A DNA stretch of 64,000 nucleotides from Telmatactis stephensoni (taxonomy: Eukaryota; Cnidaria; Anthozoa; Actiniaria; Isophelliidae), in the NCBI GenBank assembly GCA_029948255.1, contig JALIZF010001874.1, positions 310,001-374,000 of the forward strand, read 5' to 3'. Both the position numbers and the translations under genes were made by a program. Positions 26,263-37,600 of the stretch are shown one piece after another (position 1 is the stretch's first letter; each line of letters starts with the position of its first letter). The notes under the pieces were generated by a model. It made no database searches. It saw only the letters and a list, made by a program, of their open reading frames with translations, and was not told the origin of the DNA.

Positions 26263-27484
26263 CGTGGTGCACGTCTCTGCTACGTGCATGGGAAAAGCAT
26301 TCAGTAAATAACTTTTTCTTAAGGCATAAATGACGGGAGCTATAAAGAAGTATTGAACAAAACCCCCTATATATACCTTTCATTGTTGATGCATCATTCG
26401 AAAATAAACCGATCCAATATTTGATCGTGTAATAGAAGTCTTCCGTGTGCTAAAAGATTGTTTTGAAATGATTGTTTTGTCGTAACATAAAGATGTTTTC
26501 AAATGCTATGTTTTATTTAGAAAACCTTCGGCCTCGGCTACTTCTAGGAAATGCCAATACAGAAATAGACTACGAATACCGGAGGTTTCACGAGTGAAGT
26601 ATCATACTACGTGTATGGAAACTATCATTTAGGTGTTTGAAAGGAATACCACTTTCTTTGTAGGTAGAAAAGGGGCTGCTTTTCTCCCAAAAATGGTCGG
26701 GTTTTGACCTCGGGGTTGGAGCCTCCCTGCATTAAATTGGTTGAATACCCCCCGGGCCTCTCATTGACGGCATGTGATGCGATATTTTCGCAGACTAATA
26801 CAGAAACAAAGCTCTTATCTTTCAGCGGAAGGTTTGGAAATATTTTCTTTGCCAAAAATGGTTTGGATAAATGAAAACTGAAAAATCAGATCGAAAAGGA
26901 TGGATGCCACTAAATGTTACAAGGCTGAAGGTATATGTACGATTTGACGAACCCTAACCATACATTGCCGGTGTCCTGACATCTAATCTAGATCCGTTTA
27001 CCATGTCTATGTGGTTGGTGCTATACAAAATGGTAAAAGTCACTCTTTACATTCAGTACATACATGCAACAATAAACTTCGATTAGAAAGGGAGGAAACA
27101 GGAGTCGGAGAAAAGAGAGAAGGGAAAACATATCAAAGAAACTCCACGCGCATATGACCCGGACCGCTGGCGGGCCTCCAACCCGAACTATAATGATGTA
27201 TGATCATGACAAGAGGCAAGCGTTGCCGAGCCACAGTAAAACTACAGCAAAAGCAGGGACAACGCGGTTTAGATTGACGAAATTGGCGGAAAAAGAATTA
27301 GTACACAGAAAAAATATATCAAGAATGAAGATATCGCGTTTAGAAGCACGGGTAGGATAAATAAAAGTAGCAGAGCCATGGCCGAACAACTAGTGCATAA
27401 AACATCTTAAAAACGCAAATTCTGATGATTTGAAGTGATTGAGTTTTGAAGGCTGTTGCCCCTCGTTCCATAACGACTCGTATC

Positions 27485-28115
27485 GAACTATCGCAGGACT
27501 ATCTGGCGATGTGTTAAAAAGCTCGAGCGATCAATAGAATGGTGGCTTTATAGGTGAAGGATTGACTTACAAAATACAACATCCTTATTTCGAGTAATTC
27601 TAATAATTTGGATTCGTTTCTTTTTGAAGGTTAGTTAAGGCTGCTGCCCCTCGAAAGTTGATGTGGTGTCATATAGAGGGTACCCTGGGTCCAGGGATTT
27701 ATTGTCTCCTTCCGACGTTTATTTATTTTCGCTTCTCGATCCTTCGGCGCTCGCCTACAAGAGAAAAACTCTCTAAAGAAAGCGCATAATAAATCCCCTG
27801 GAGCCCAGGGTATATAGAGGGATTTCACAGCCATGTTTGTGGTCAAAATAATAGACCTTTTCTCCCAAGAGAAATGAAATTGTTTCTAATTCAAAAACCT
27901 TCTATTGTACTTGCCCACAAACATGGCTGCCATGAAACCCTCTATTGAACTCGGATTGAACTAGTATCGGACTATCGATGTTAAAAGCTCGAGCGATGTC
28001 GAATGGTGGCTTTATAAGCGAAGGATCGACTTACAAATTACAACATCCTAATTACGAGTAATTCTGACAATTTGGATCGGGGATTTATTTTTTGAAGGCT
28101 GTTGTCACTCGAAAA
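27485..28115. repeat. Direct duplication flanking a hairpin element
   Basis: About 150 bp around AAGCTCGAGCGAT and GGTGGCTTTATA at 27485-27640 recurs at 27960-28115. Between them is an inverted repeat, 27672-27820, with ends TACCCTGGGTCCAGGGATTT and AAATCCCCTGGAGCCCAGGG. Confidence 0.7.
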
Positions 28116-28737
28116 TGAACAGATTATTGGACTGTCAGGTCAATGATAAATCTCGTTAGAGAAGGTTGGCTTTAGTCAAATTAAAAAGGGGGTGACGGGA
28201 TGAGCAAGTTGCATCTAAGAATTAGCTCATTAAGACAAGCAGCATTAACAAACAGGTTACTGTATTTCTGCATGCGAATTGCTTCGGAATACGCCCACAC
28301 CGTCTGCGTAACCGTAAAATTCTTCAGAAACTAATATATCTTTACAAACTGTAAATACCTGTACGTTGCAGTTTAATTTGCATTGCGATCGGAACGTATT
28401 TGTGAAAGTCTTCCCAAGGGAAGTCCACTCAAACCCCCTTCCTTGCCGCAATAAAAGTCGTACGAAAAAAATCCTTGTAGTCTCTGCTTGCCAGGGTTTA
28501 TTTTTAGAAATATGGTATAGCTTCATTTGCACCATCACCCTTCTGAATACCCCACTATCAAACTATTTAACGTCATCAAGTTCAAAATGCACTTATGTGT
28601 AGTGCTTTTCTTGTATCATGACCTGCGTTTTTCATTGGGCAGTATGCATACTGGTGCCGATAGATATAAACGTTGACGGTCCCAATTAAGCCTAGGATAT
28701 ATATACAAATGTCTGCACTTTTTCTCTAGCAACTTAC

Positions 28738-29065
28738 GTGACCATGCAGTATACGTACTACTATCCCACAACTTCATCAGGTCTTCTTGTGGAAAATCCA
28801 TCATTTTAAGCTTTTTGGTGCGTGTCGTCTGGAACCAATCCGAAATGGTACAGCAAGAGTTTGCGGACGACTTGACGAAGCCAAAGTTGAATATCAACTA
28901 ACACTGATCCAGCCATGTAGGTTGGTTTGAAATAATATTTTGACAGTTAAATGATTTGACGGGAGCCAAAGGTCATCTTACAACGGAGCCATTTAGTATA
29001 CTAGAATCTTCATCGTTGCAGTCTATACCTTGCTTACTGGCTTGCTTTCGCTGTGGGGTAAGCAT
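28738..29065 (-). CDS. Tentative first two exons of an unidentified gene
   Basis: An ATG at 29065 opens 28 polar codons (MLTPQRKQASKQG...) ending at 28982 with GTT before a GTAAG donor. A second open block, 28738-28828, begins after TTGGTTCCAG, keeps phase and reads TTRTKKLKMMDFPQEDLMK then LWDSSTYTAWS, ending at C before GTAAGT. Both pieces look coding in composition and their splice sites are good. I could not find convincing later exons; possible blocks lie near 28640-28690 and 28257-28360. No family is recognised, so this is a lead and not a firm gene. Confidence 0.32.
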
Positions 29066-29099
29066 GGTGAACGTAACGACTTTTACTTCGGCTACTTTC

Positions 29100-30790
29100 A
29101 GTCCTCATAGTTTGCAAACAGTCTGGGGGGTCTTAAGGCTTCTGTATATGAAGATGAAAGAAATCTTGTCAACATTGTGAGAGGTTTAAGCACCGTACAC
29201 AATTTGTCACGTTCGCTGTTTGTCTTTCACCCCCGAGCAAAGAGGGTCATTGATGTAGCTGTATACACAAATGCACCGATTATAGATGTAGGCGCACGTA
29301 CCAAGACTATAATGAAGAAAACAACAGCATAAGGATCCGGTAAAACTTCCGTCTTTGAGAGAGTTTTCTGTAATAGTTGAAGATAGGGTTTCTTCAGGCA
29401 TTTGCGGGCTAATGTTTTGATAGGGCAGCTTTGGCTTGAGAGTAACGGAGTCAGTAACGGAGTCATTAACTATCCAACGAAAACTGAGCAAATGTTTTTT
29501 ACTTGTCTGCAAAGAGCGTGTTCAGAAAACTAATCTGACTAATTCTCTCATACCTACACGTGTTCCCAGTGACATCAACTTGGGACCCTTATTCTGATCG
29601 ATGAAAACGATTTTTAGGTACTGATTTCTTCAGGTCCTTCAGAGATCAGAAGCAAAATATATTGATTGTAAACTGATTTGGAACATTTTTTGCGCACATC
29701 TACTGCTCGCCAGTAATGTTACTCTAAAACTTAAAACCTTTAGCAAGCAGTGAAACCCGTTTGTATGGATGGATTCCATATACCCTCTATTCAAAATTAC
29801 TCTGACACAACTGATCCGTTCAGAATGAATCAACAACACGTACGCGAGTAGCCTCGATGCCTTTACATGTATATAAGCCTTTTGGATAATTTCCTTTTTT
29901 GAACAAAAACAATGGAGAGTACGCAGTTGTTTAAAATGTTTTAATATTGCTCTTGAGGAAAATTTTGTTCAAAAGAATTTGTTTACGTTCGATGACAGCT
30001 CACGCAATGTTTGTATACTCGATACGTCACGTACGTACTATGTACGTCACGTACATTGGTACTCGAGTTTTGTATGGGGGTGAAGGCCGGGTCGATCACA
30101 GTTATCAAACTCAAAAACACTGCACGTATTACAGCTTATCTATTCCACTGTTATGATTTGAATCGTTTTAATCTCACTGCTGAATACTTGACGTCTGTAT
30201 AAGTATTTACTATTTTTAGATTACGTCCGACACTAACGGTTCGTTGGACCCTGGAATACGTCCGGACAAACTATACCTTGGGTGCCAGAATTCTGGGAGC
30301 CAGAGTTTTAAGTGTTTGTATGCTTTTTTCTGTTTGAGTCGTTTTAAAGCTGTTTTTAAAAATTTCCCCCCACTATTATATTATGTTGCAAGTTCAGATA
30401 ATAATACATCTGCAACCATTATAGTTCAATTTTCTCAAATTAACAGTGGCTATGGCTTTCATAAGATACTTCCCCCAAATTAACCAATTTCGCCACCTGT
30501 ATGTTTAAGAATTATCACGTGAAGGCTTTGGCAGAAGTTGAGATACGAATAAAACTCAAAAACACTTAGTCTCCTATTTTGCACAAAATGACACCATGTT
30601 TGTGCATTAAAATTTGAGTGCATACAAAATGCTCGTTGGTGCAGGTTCTGGACAAACGGGTGTCTTTTAGTGCAACTATGCACCAACGAACTTGTGAGTT
30701 TGTGTATGCTTGTCATTTGGTGCATGCGCGAGGCCTTTTGTCGCATAACAAAATGTAAATTTGTGCAGAACGATTCTTACCTAGAGATAT
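29100..30790. other. Stretch without a supported gene
   Basis: Open minus-strand frames at 29207-29512 include a hydrophobic segment but no recognisable domain and no clear exon borders. A CGTACGTACTATGTACGTCACG-like palindromic patch near 30025-30060 is the only other structure seen. Confidence 0.35.
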
Positions 30791-30795
30791 TTTAA

Positions 30796-31605
30796 GGTCA
30801 GTAAAGGGTGTTTTGTTTTTGGTTAAGGGTGATCTTACTTCAGCCTTGAAATAAAACAGTCAGTTATATCTGTACAGATGTCAAAAAGGCCTCGTAAAGT
30901 TTTTAAACAAAAGATCTATTAACTGGCCACTGCTTTAAGGGTTAAGTAAAATTACTGTAACTACAAAACTAAACCAATGGGTTATGTCAAATAGACATAA
31001 AAAATTGCTGGTGTTTACGTAGTTCATCATATCATTCCGTTACATAGCTAGATTACCTTTTATTAGTTATTCTGTGTAACGTTTACCTATTTTAATCGTG
31101 TATGTGTATATTTTTGTATGTACTAATAATGTAATATTAAGGTAATAAAAGCAATAAAAAGTCAAAAAAGTCATGGGTTAAGTAAAATCGCTCTAAACCG
31201 TGTAAGACGATGATGACTTTGCAGGAGTTTATTTTTGTTTTTGCAACTTTATCATGATCGGCAACAAGAAGATCCTGCAGAGAAATTAGACAAAATAAAG
31301 GGCGTTTTGTTTTGGATAAGGGTGATCTTTCTTCAGACTTGAAATAACAACAATTAGTTATCTGGGCAACTATCAAAAAGGCTGCCGCACAAAAACACTA
31401 TTATCTGGCTACCACTGAGCTCCCGTACCTTTGAACTCCAAGGTTAGTGAAGGCGTTTTGTTTTGGTTCAAGGTGGTCCTACTTCGGCCTTGAAATAAAA
31501 ACAATTTATACAGTTATCTATACAAATGTCAAGACCACATAGAGCTTTATAAATAAAACAAAAGATCTATTATCTGGCTACCACGGAGCACTGGACTACG
31601 GAACC
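30796..31605. repeat. Three dispersed copies of a repeat unit
   Basis: Copies at about 30796-30950, 31297-31420 and 31440-31605 share GGGTGATCTTACTTCAG, CTTGAAATAAAA and AAAAGATCTATTA. An inverted fragment with TAATAGATCTTTTCT is at 34415-34470. Confidence 0.65.
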
Positions 31606-31716
31606 CTGGACAGCTCAGTCATGCTCATAAAACTATGTTTACCGACACAGTTTCAGTTTCACTTTATTTTCACTTTTTAAAGCAATAACATTTTTATTTA
31701 TAACATAGCTACAATC

Positions 31717-31905
31717 TTACGCGCGCTTTGATTGGCCAAAAAGCTATGAACTATTTGCCCATGGGCTGCACTGCGCGCGCACTATCTTCGTCATCGTCTT
31801 TTTCAAATCGTTCATTTTTAAGATGACGACACATATAACGCGCGCTCTGATTGGCTGAAAAATCTATGAACTATTTCCCCATAGGCTGCACGGCTCCGTT
31901 TTTAA
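31717..31905. repeat. Direct repeat with CCAAT-type motifs
   Basis: GCGCGCTTTGATTGGCC, AAGCTATGAACTATTT and GGGCTGCAC recur about 120 bp later with small changes; a relative is at 38226-38260. Confidence 0.6.
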
Positions 31906-31959
31906 CATTCTAGGCTCTGTTATAAATCAATTAGACAACAGAAAGCCGCTGGCCCATTG

Positions 31960-33826
31960 CGTTATAGACGCACTTGAGAAAATATAAAGAACTCTTAACA
32001 AACTAGAGTCGCACTCGGCTACGCCTCGTGCCACTCTTACGTTTGTTAAGGAGGCTTCCTACAATTTTTCTAGTGCTCGACCGGTCAACTTGAAACGGCT
32101 GTAGTTCTTACATGATAGCACCCACAGTTATGACCTTTCGTCCACTTACTACATAAAGACTGAAATTTTTATTGGTGTGTGTTTTGTTTACATCAGGGTT
32201 ACCATAGCGACGAAACGATGACGTCAGCGTTTTAGATTCCAAGCAATTTTACGCGTTTTTTGACCTAAACTTTTAAAATGACACACAAGACGTTAATATT
32301 TAGGACTTTGCCTAGCGGCATACGAATTTTGGAGAAATTCGTATAGACAGATTTTGAATTATTCGAGGCGCAATTTTTTCACCCCAAAAATCACATTTTC
32401 TAGTCTTCGATTCCATAATTTTAAAAGCAAAGCAGCATGACAACTCTTCGACTGTCCAAATGTTGTTCAAATATCAGACTACTTCTCTACGAAGTTGCAC
32501 GTGAGAAAGTGCTTTGGATCTCCGTCAGCATACGTCCATTTAGACATGAAATTGGGCGAAATTTTATCAAAATTTATACACAAAGCGTTTAGTACTCCAA
32601 AAGAGAAATTTCTCGGTCAACTGTTTTCTCCCTTTGGTGAGTAGAACTTTAATATATTTGCAATAAACTGTCCAAGCGCTGATTCAATTGAAGCTTTCTA
32701 AGGTACTGAAATAATATTTCGAAGTAGAGTATATTCGGTGTAACTTAGCGCAGCAAGATTCTAGGCTCAAGTTGTTGTTTTCATTCTCACATTCCTGCAT
32801 GCAGGCATGCTTCAGTATGCTAATTCAAGGCAATGGTCACCATGGCGCGACGCGCTACTTCACTAGAGTTGTCATGCTGCTTTGCTTTTAAAATTATGGA
32901 ATCGAAGACTAGAAATTGTGATTTTTGAAGAAATATTCTATACGCAGAGCACGCGTACGGAAACGCAGTAGTGAAGTAGCGCGTCACGCCATGGTGACCA
33001 TTGCCTCGAATTAGCATACTGAAGCATGCCTGCATGCAGGAATGTGAGAATGAGAACAACAACTTGAGCCTAGAATCTTGCTGCGCTAAGTTACACCGAA
33101 TATACTCTACTTTGAAATTTTATTTCAGTACCTTAGAAAGCTTCAATTGAATCGGCGCTTGGACAGTTTATTGCAAATGTATTAAAGTTCTACTCACCAA
33201 AGGGAGAAAACAGTTGACCGAGAAATTTTTCTTTTGGAGCACTAAACGCTTTGTGTATAAATTTTGATAAAATTTCGCCCAATTTCATGTCTAAATGGAC
33301 GTATGCTGACGAGATCCAAAGCACTTTCTCACGTGCAACTTCGTAGAGAAGTAGTCTGATATTTGAACAACATTTGGACAGTCGAAGAGTTGTCATGCTG
33401 CTTTGCTTTTAAAATTATGGAATCGAAGACTAGAAAATGTGATTTTTGGGGTGAAAAAATTGCGCCTCGAATAATTCAAAATCTGTCTATACGAATTTCT
33501 CCAAAATTCGTATGCTGCTAGGCAAAGTCCTAAATATTAACGTCTTGTGTGTCATTTTAAAAGTTTAGGTCGAAAAACGCGTAAAATTGCTTGGAATCTA
33601 AAACGCTGACGTCATCGTTTCGTCGCTATGGTAACCCTGATGTAAACAAAACACACACCAATAAAAATTTCAGTCTTTATGTAGTAAGTGGACGAAAGGT
33701 CATAACTGTGGGTGCTTTCATGTAAGAACTACAGCCGTTTCAAGTTGACCGGTCGAGCACAAGAAAAATTGTAGGAAGCCTCCTTAATCGCTCTTCATAT
33801 ATTCTCTCGTGCGTCTATAACATATA
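31960..33826. repeat. Hairpin element R7 split by a later insertion
   Basis: Left half (31960-32045) begins GTTATAGACGCACTTGAG; right half (33788-33826) ends CTCGTGCGTCTATAAC, its inverse. The centre CTCGGCTACGCCTCGTGC recurs in the uninterrupted relative at 38385-38530. The 1.73-kb palindrome sits between the halves. Confidence 0.7.
32050..33783. mobile_element. 1.73-kb near-perfect palindromic (foldback) element flanked by TTAA
   Basis: Arms 32050-32864 and 32970-33783 are inverse copies over about 815 bp with few differences; the 105-bp centre (32865-32969) itself contains a third partial copy of the block around 33386-33450. Ends are GGAGGCTTCCTACAATTTTT and its inverse, and TTAA lies on both sides (32046-32049, 33784-33787), the target duplication used by piggyBac-type transposons. 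No transposase frame is present, so it would be non-autonomous. The open frame at 33190-33396 lies in one arm and has no recognisable domain. Confidence 0.8.
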
Positions 33827-34029
33827 CATAGGAAAATATACAACATATACAGTTGTCAAAAAAATGGGTTAAGTTTCGAATGTTTTCTAGCGTTGCGCAC
33901 TAATTGGGGGACACAATCCTCACACACACTACCCCATTCTAATATTTTATGCATACAACTCTTATCTCACTACGTTCGTTTTTACTGAGGGAGGAAAACC
34001 GGAGGACCCGCAGAAAAACCCTCGAAACA

Positions 34030-34111
34030 AGGTAAAGAACGAACTAACAGTGCAAACTCGAGGCACTTGTGATGCCCCGGCCGGGAATCGAACACGGGAC
34101 TACAGAAGTCG
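34030..34111 (-). repeat. Remnant tRNA-derived SINE, minus strand
   Basis: On the minus strand GTGTTCGATTCCCGGCC is a tRNA-like B box. The A-box side is missing and appears cut off by the plus-strand SINE that begins right after it. Confidence 0.45.
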
Positions 34112-34300
34112 CAGAGGGGCAAGGATGGCACAGTTGGTTAGTGCGCGGCCTTCGGTCCCGAGTTCGATCCTCAGCCAGACCTTACATCCTTGTTTCGACT
34201 TCTTTCCAATCTGTGTACTAGCTTTAATTATAGCTTTAAATACCCTTAAAACGGAGCACTGATGGAGAGAGGGGAGTAAAATGAGTGCACCGTCGACCTC
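34112..34300 (+). repeat. tRNA-derived SINE, copy 1
   Basis: A box TGGCACAGTTGGTTAGTG and B box GAGTTCGATCC at tRNA spacing, followed by a body with TTTCGACTTCTTTCC and AAATACCCTTAAAACGGAGC shared with the copy at 61377. Not an intact tRNA: the cloverleaf does not close. Confidence 0.75.
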
Positions 34301-34580
34301 TGGTTTGTCAGTTGAATTACTGTTACGAGTTATCGACGTTAAATATGGTCGCTTTACCTTTACCGGCGTTTTCACCGCTTGGCCACCCTTGCTTCCCTGA
34401 ACTTCACAGTAGCCAGATAATAGATCTTTTCTGAAGAAAGATTACCCTTATATAAAACAAAACGCCCTAGTTGGGGTGGTAGTACCCCCCCCCCCCCCGA
34501 GCTAACTGGACGTATAAACTTACTGATCCTTTAAATAATTCAGCAGTAAAATCACTACACCTTGGCAATGATACTGTATT

Positions 34581-34586
34581 TTTATT
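34581..34586 (-). promoter_or_regulatory. Polyadenylation signal AATAAA of POLR3D
   Basis: A canonical AATAAA on the minus strand lies about 55 bases past the TGA. Its spacing suits a short 3' UTR. Confidence 0.6.
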
Positions 34587-34640
34587 AGCAGAAACACATT
34601 CTTAGACATTTTTTTATACTAGTGAAATATAAATATTATT

Positions 34641-37600
34641 TCATTGGGCAGTTAAAAGTTGCTCAAAGTCTGGTGTACAAATAATGCGATGTTTTACTTG
34701 ACCTAACACCGTCATGTCTCTTCTGTCTTCTTCTGGATGAACAGTCACCAACTCCTGAAGAAATGAGAATAAATTTGACCTTTTGTATACAACCAGCTTG
34801 GTGTTAGTCGTACTATCTCCTATTATCAAGAAACACTGTCAGGGTAAAAGTCCCGAGCCTACACAATTCGCCTAAATATAAGAGGACGGGGATGCTCGTC
34901 GGAAATTTTAAAAATGACCCCTAAAAGGTACCAAAGTCATATCCGGGTGGGCGTGGCAATACATGTTTTTTACCCCTAAAAGGTACCAACTCAAAAAAAC
35001 ACTAAATTTAACATTTTGCATATTTTAGTCAATCAAGCGATTAATTGTGTCTATTTATATACGAGCAATTTGATGGTCGCGCAATCCGATCTTTGTTTCC
35101 AGTATTTAATCGTTGATGGAGGAAAAAATTACCCTAAAAGGTACCAGCTATGTCTCTGGTAGTCCACTAAAGTCTGGGACGCCCTAAAAGGTACCAAATC
35201 GCTGATTTTGACCCCTAAAAGGTACGACGAGCATCCCCGTCCATTTCCGATCGGAGTCCCCCCCCCCGGGCCTTTTTGCCACTTTCACTCAAATTTTGTG
35301 ACCCTTCCTAGATTCCTCTACCCCTCCCCTCCCCTCCTAAAACCTAACGCTTTATCAAATAGACCGTGCAAGCTTCTGCAAGGCATGAAACATCCTGTTC
35401 GCGTAGTTTTTGTATGATTGTGAAACAGGTCACGCCGTGCTGTATGTGATCGTGTCAGTGGCGTGTTTTCTATAAAAACATTAAAAATTCCTGCTGTGAC
35501 AATGCCGTGCGGCGACCATGGAGTTTTCACAGTCATACGAAAAGTGCAACGTAGCATGCACTTGTCTGATCCGATTTTCACAGCAAGTATTATATGACAC
35601 AAAAAGACAAAACTGCGTATGGAAGAAGAATCACATGTACTAAGAGAAAACAAAAACTCACTTGTAGAAATGAGCAGGATGTTCCCATAGCAACGTCAAG
35701 AGTGACGTCACCAAGCACCAGTCTTGTTTTGCCTGATTTTAGAACTTGTAGTTTTCCTATGTATCCTTCAGAAACGTCTTTAAGAGATAAATTGCGGTTT
35801 TCTATTCCCTCGGTCTAAAATTAATAATAAGATGATGGTTTTACCTCAAAGATGACACTTTTATTAAACTTTGTTGGCTTAGGTTAGAGACAGCCTGGGT
35901 CTGGATGCTCAAAGGTGGTTTGGCATTAGCCCAGGGTTAAGTCTAAAGAAAACCATTGGTGTTAACCCTGGGTTAAGTCTAAAGAAAACCATTGCATTGG
36001 TGTTAACTCTGGGTTAAGTCTAAAGAAAACCATTGGTCTTAACCCAGGGTTAAATCTAAAGAAAACCATTGGTGTTAACCCAGGGTTAAGTCTAAAGAAA
36101 ACCATCGATGTTAACCCTGGGTTAGTGCTAACCTACTTTCGAGCACCCTGGCACTGGGAGAAGAGGGGTTAGAGATCTAAAGCCTGGTAGTAAAGGGCTT
36201 CATCAAGATTGAGGAAATCCAGGCAAGATTACAGAATGATCAGGGGCGGATCAGAGGGGTGGATCTAGGATTATTTATCCATCATCCCAAACCGGGGATT
36301 ATATGATGGCAGTGAAAGCAAAAGCAGAGCCTAATTCTAGTTAACCATCATTTTCTCACTTTCATAGTGGGGGTTGCAACCCCCCAAACCCTCCCCCTGG
36401 ATTCACCCTTGATGATATTTATTAGATCAGAAGTTGGTTTAAATTTCACAAGACAGCTGGGCAAAACCCAGCCAAGGCACATTCACAACTGGTCAATTTG
36501 CCTGGTATCTGGCTCTTGATGAACCCACTGGGATATGTCATGAGTTATGGTAACATTTTGAGACTAAAATTAGGGGTTCATGTCTTTCTATTTCCAGCTC
36601 AAGACTACAAATTCGAGACTGACAACCTGAATTCTGGGAAAAATGAGATTTCTATACCACTGGTGCTAAGGTAACAAGACTTGAGTTAAATTTTTGACCA
36701 AATTCGGACTTTCAAGGTAGACAATTCATAAACTTTTTAGATTGATAAGCAGCATTTTTGCCCTGACTTAGATGACCTGTTTATGAAAAATAACTTTATC
36801 TTTGTGTAGAGCACGTCAAGCTTTTTTATACACCTATTTCAAAAAACGTTGTCGGACCAAAGACCCAAAGCATACGCGACACACCCGAAAGGGAGTATGG
36901 GAAAAAATTATTAAACCAATAAAAATACACGAATATCAAGACGACATCCACATCAGGCTTGCTTTACCCTTATACAACAGAACTTCATTTCTCGATGTCT
37001 AAATTCAATACCAAAGCCGGAAAATGAGTTACGTTTTGCATCTACCCATGCTCCCTTTTGGTCTAGTTGCGCGTGCTTTAGGTCTCTCGTCCGACAACCT
37101 TTTGTGAAACAGGTGTATATAGACATTAGATCACTGCCTACTTTTTCGTTTTGTTCATCTGTAGTTTCTCCTTCACTTGCAGACTTATTCTGAGCTCCAG
37201 GCTTGGTGGGTTTAATTGGTAATTTATCTGGTAACTGTATGAAAATGAATCTGTCTTCATTGGACTAGGGAAACAAAATAGATAAGTAATTAAAACTTAA
37301 CGTAGGTCTTTCCAACAATGGTTTCAATTCCCAAATATAATCACAATTCAAAGGTACAGTTATGGTGCACAGAAATTACCACTTATGCAAAAGCTGTTCT
37401 AGTGACAGTTCACAATGGTAAAAGTAAAAAAAAATGATAAAAGCACTTGAGCCACTTCACTTTAAAGTGATCTTCTAGGGGGTGGACATTGCACTCTCTA
37501 CCCCTCCTAACATCACTGCTCTGCCCAAATGGTACTCAAAGCTACCCCAAGGTACGATGTACACACATTTGATAGCAGATGAAGCAAGCATGTGAGAATT

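Noticed and set aside
27154..27360. Basic plus-strand frame ending SRLEARVG
   Set aside because: Composition is coding-like, but there is no clear acceptor, partner exon or recognised domain.
34112..34185. Possible tRNA gene
   Set aside because: A and B boxes are present, but stems do not pair and the body matches a dispersed SINE.
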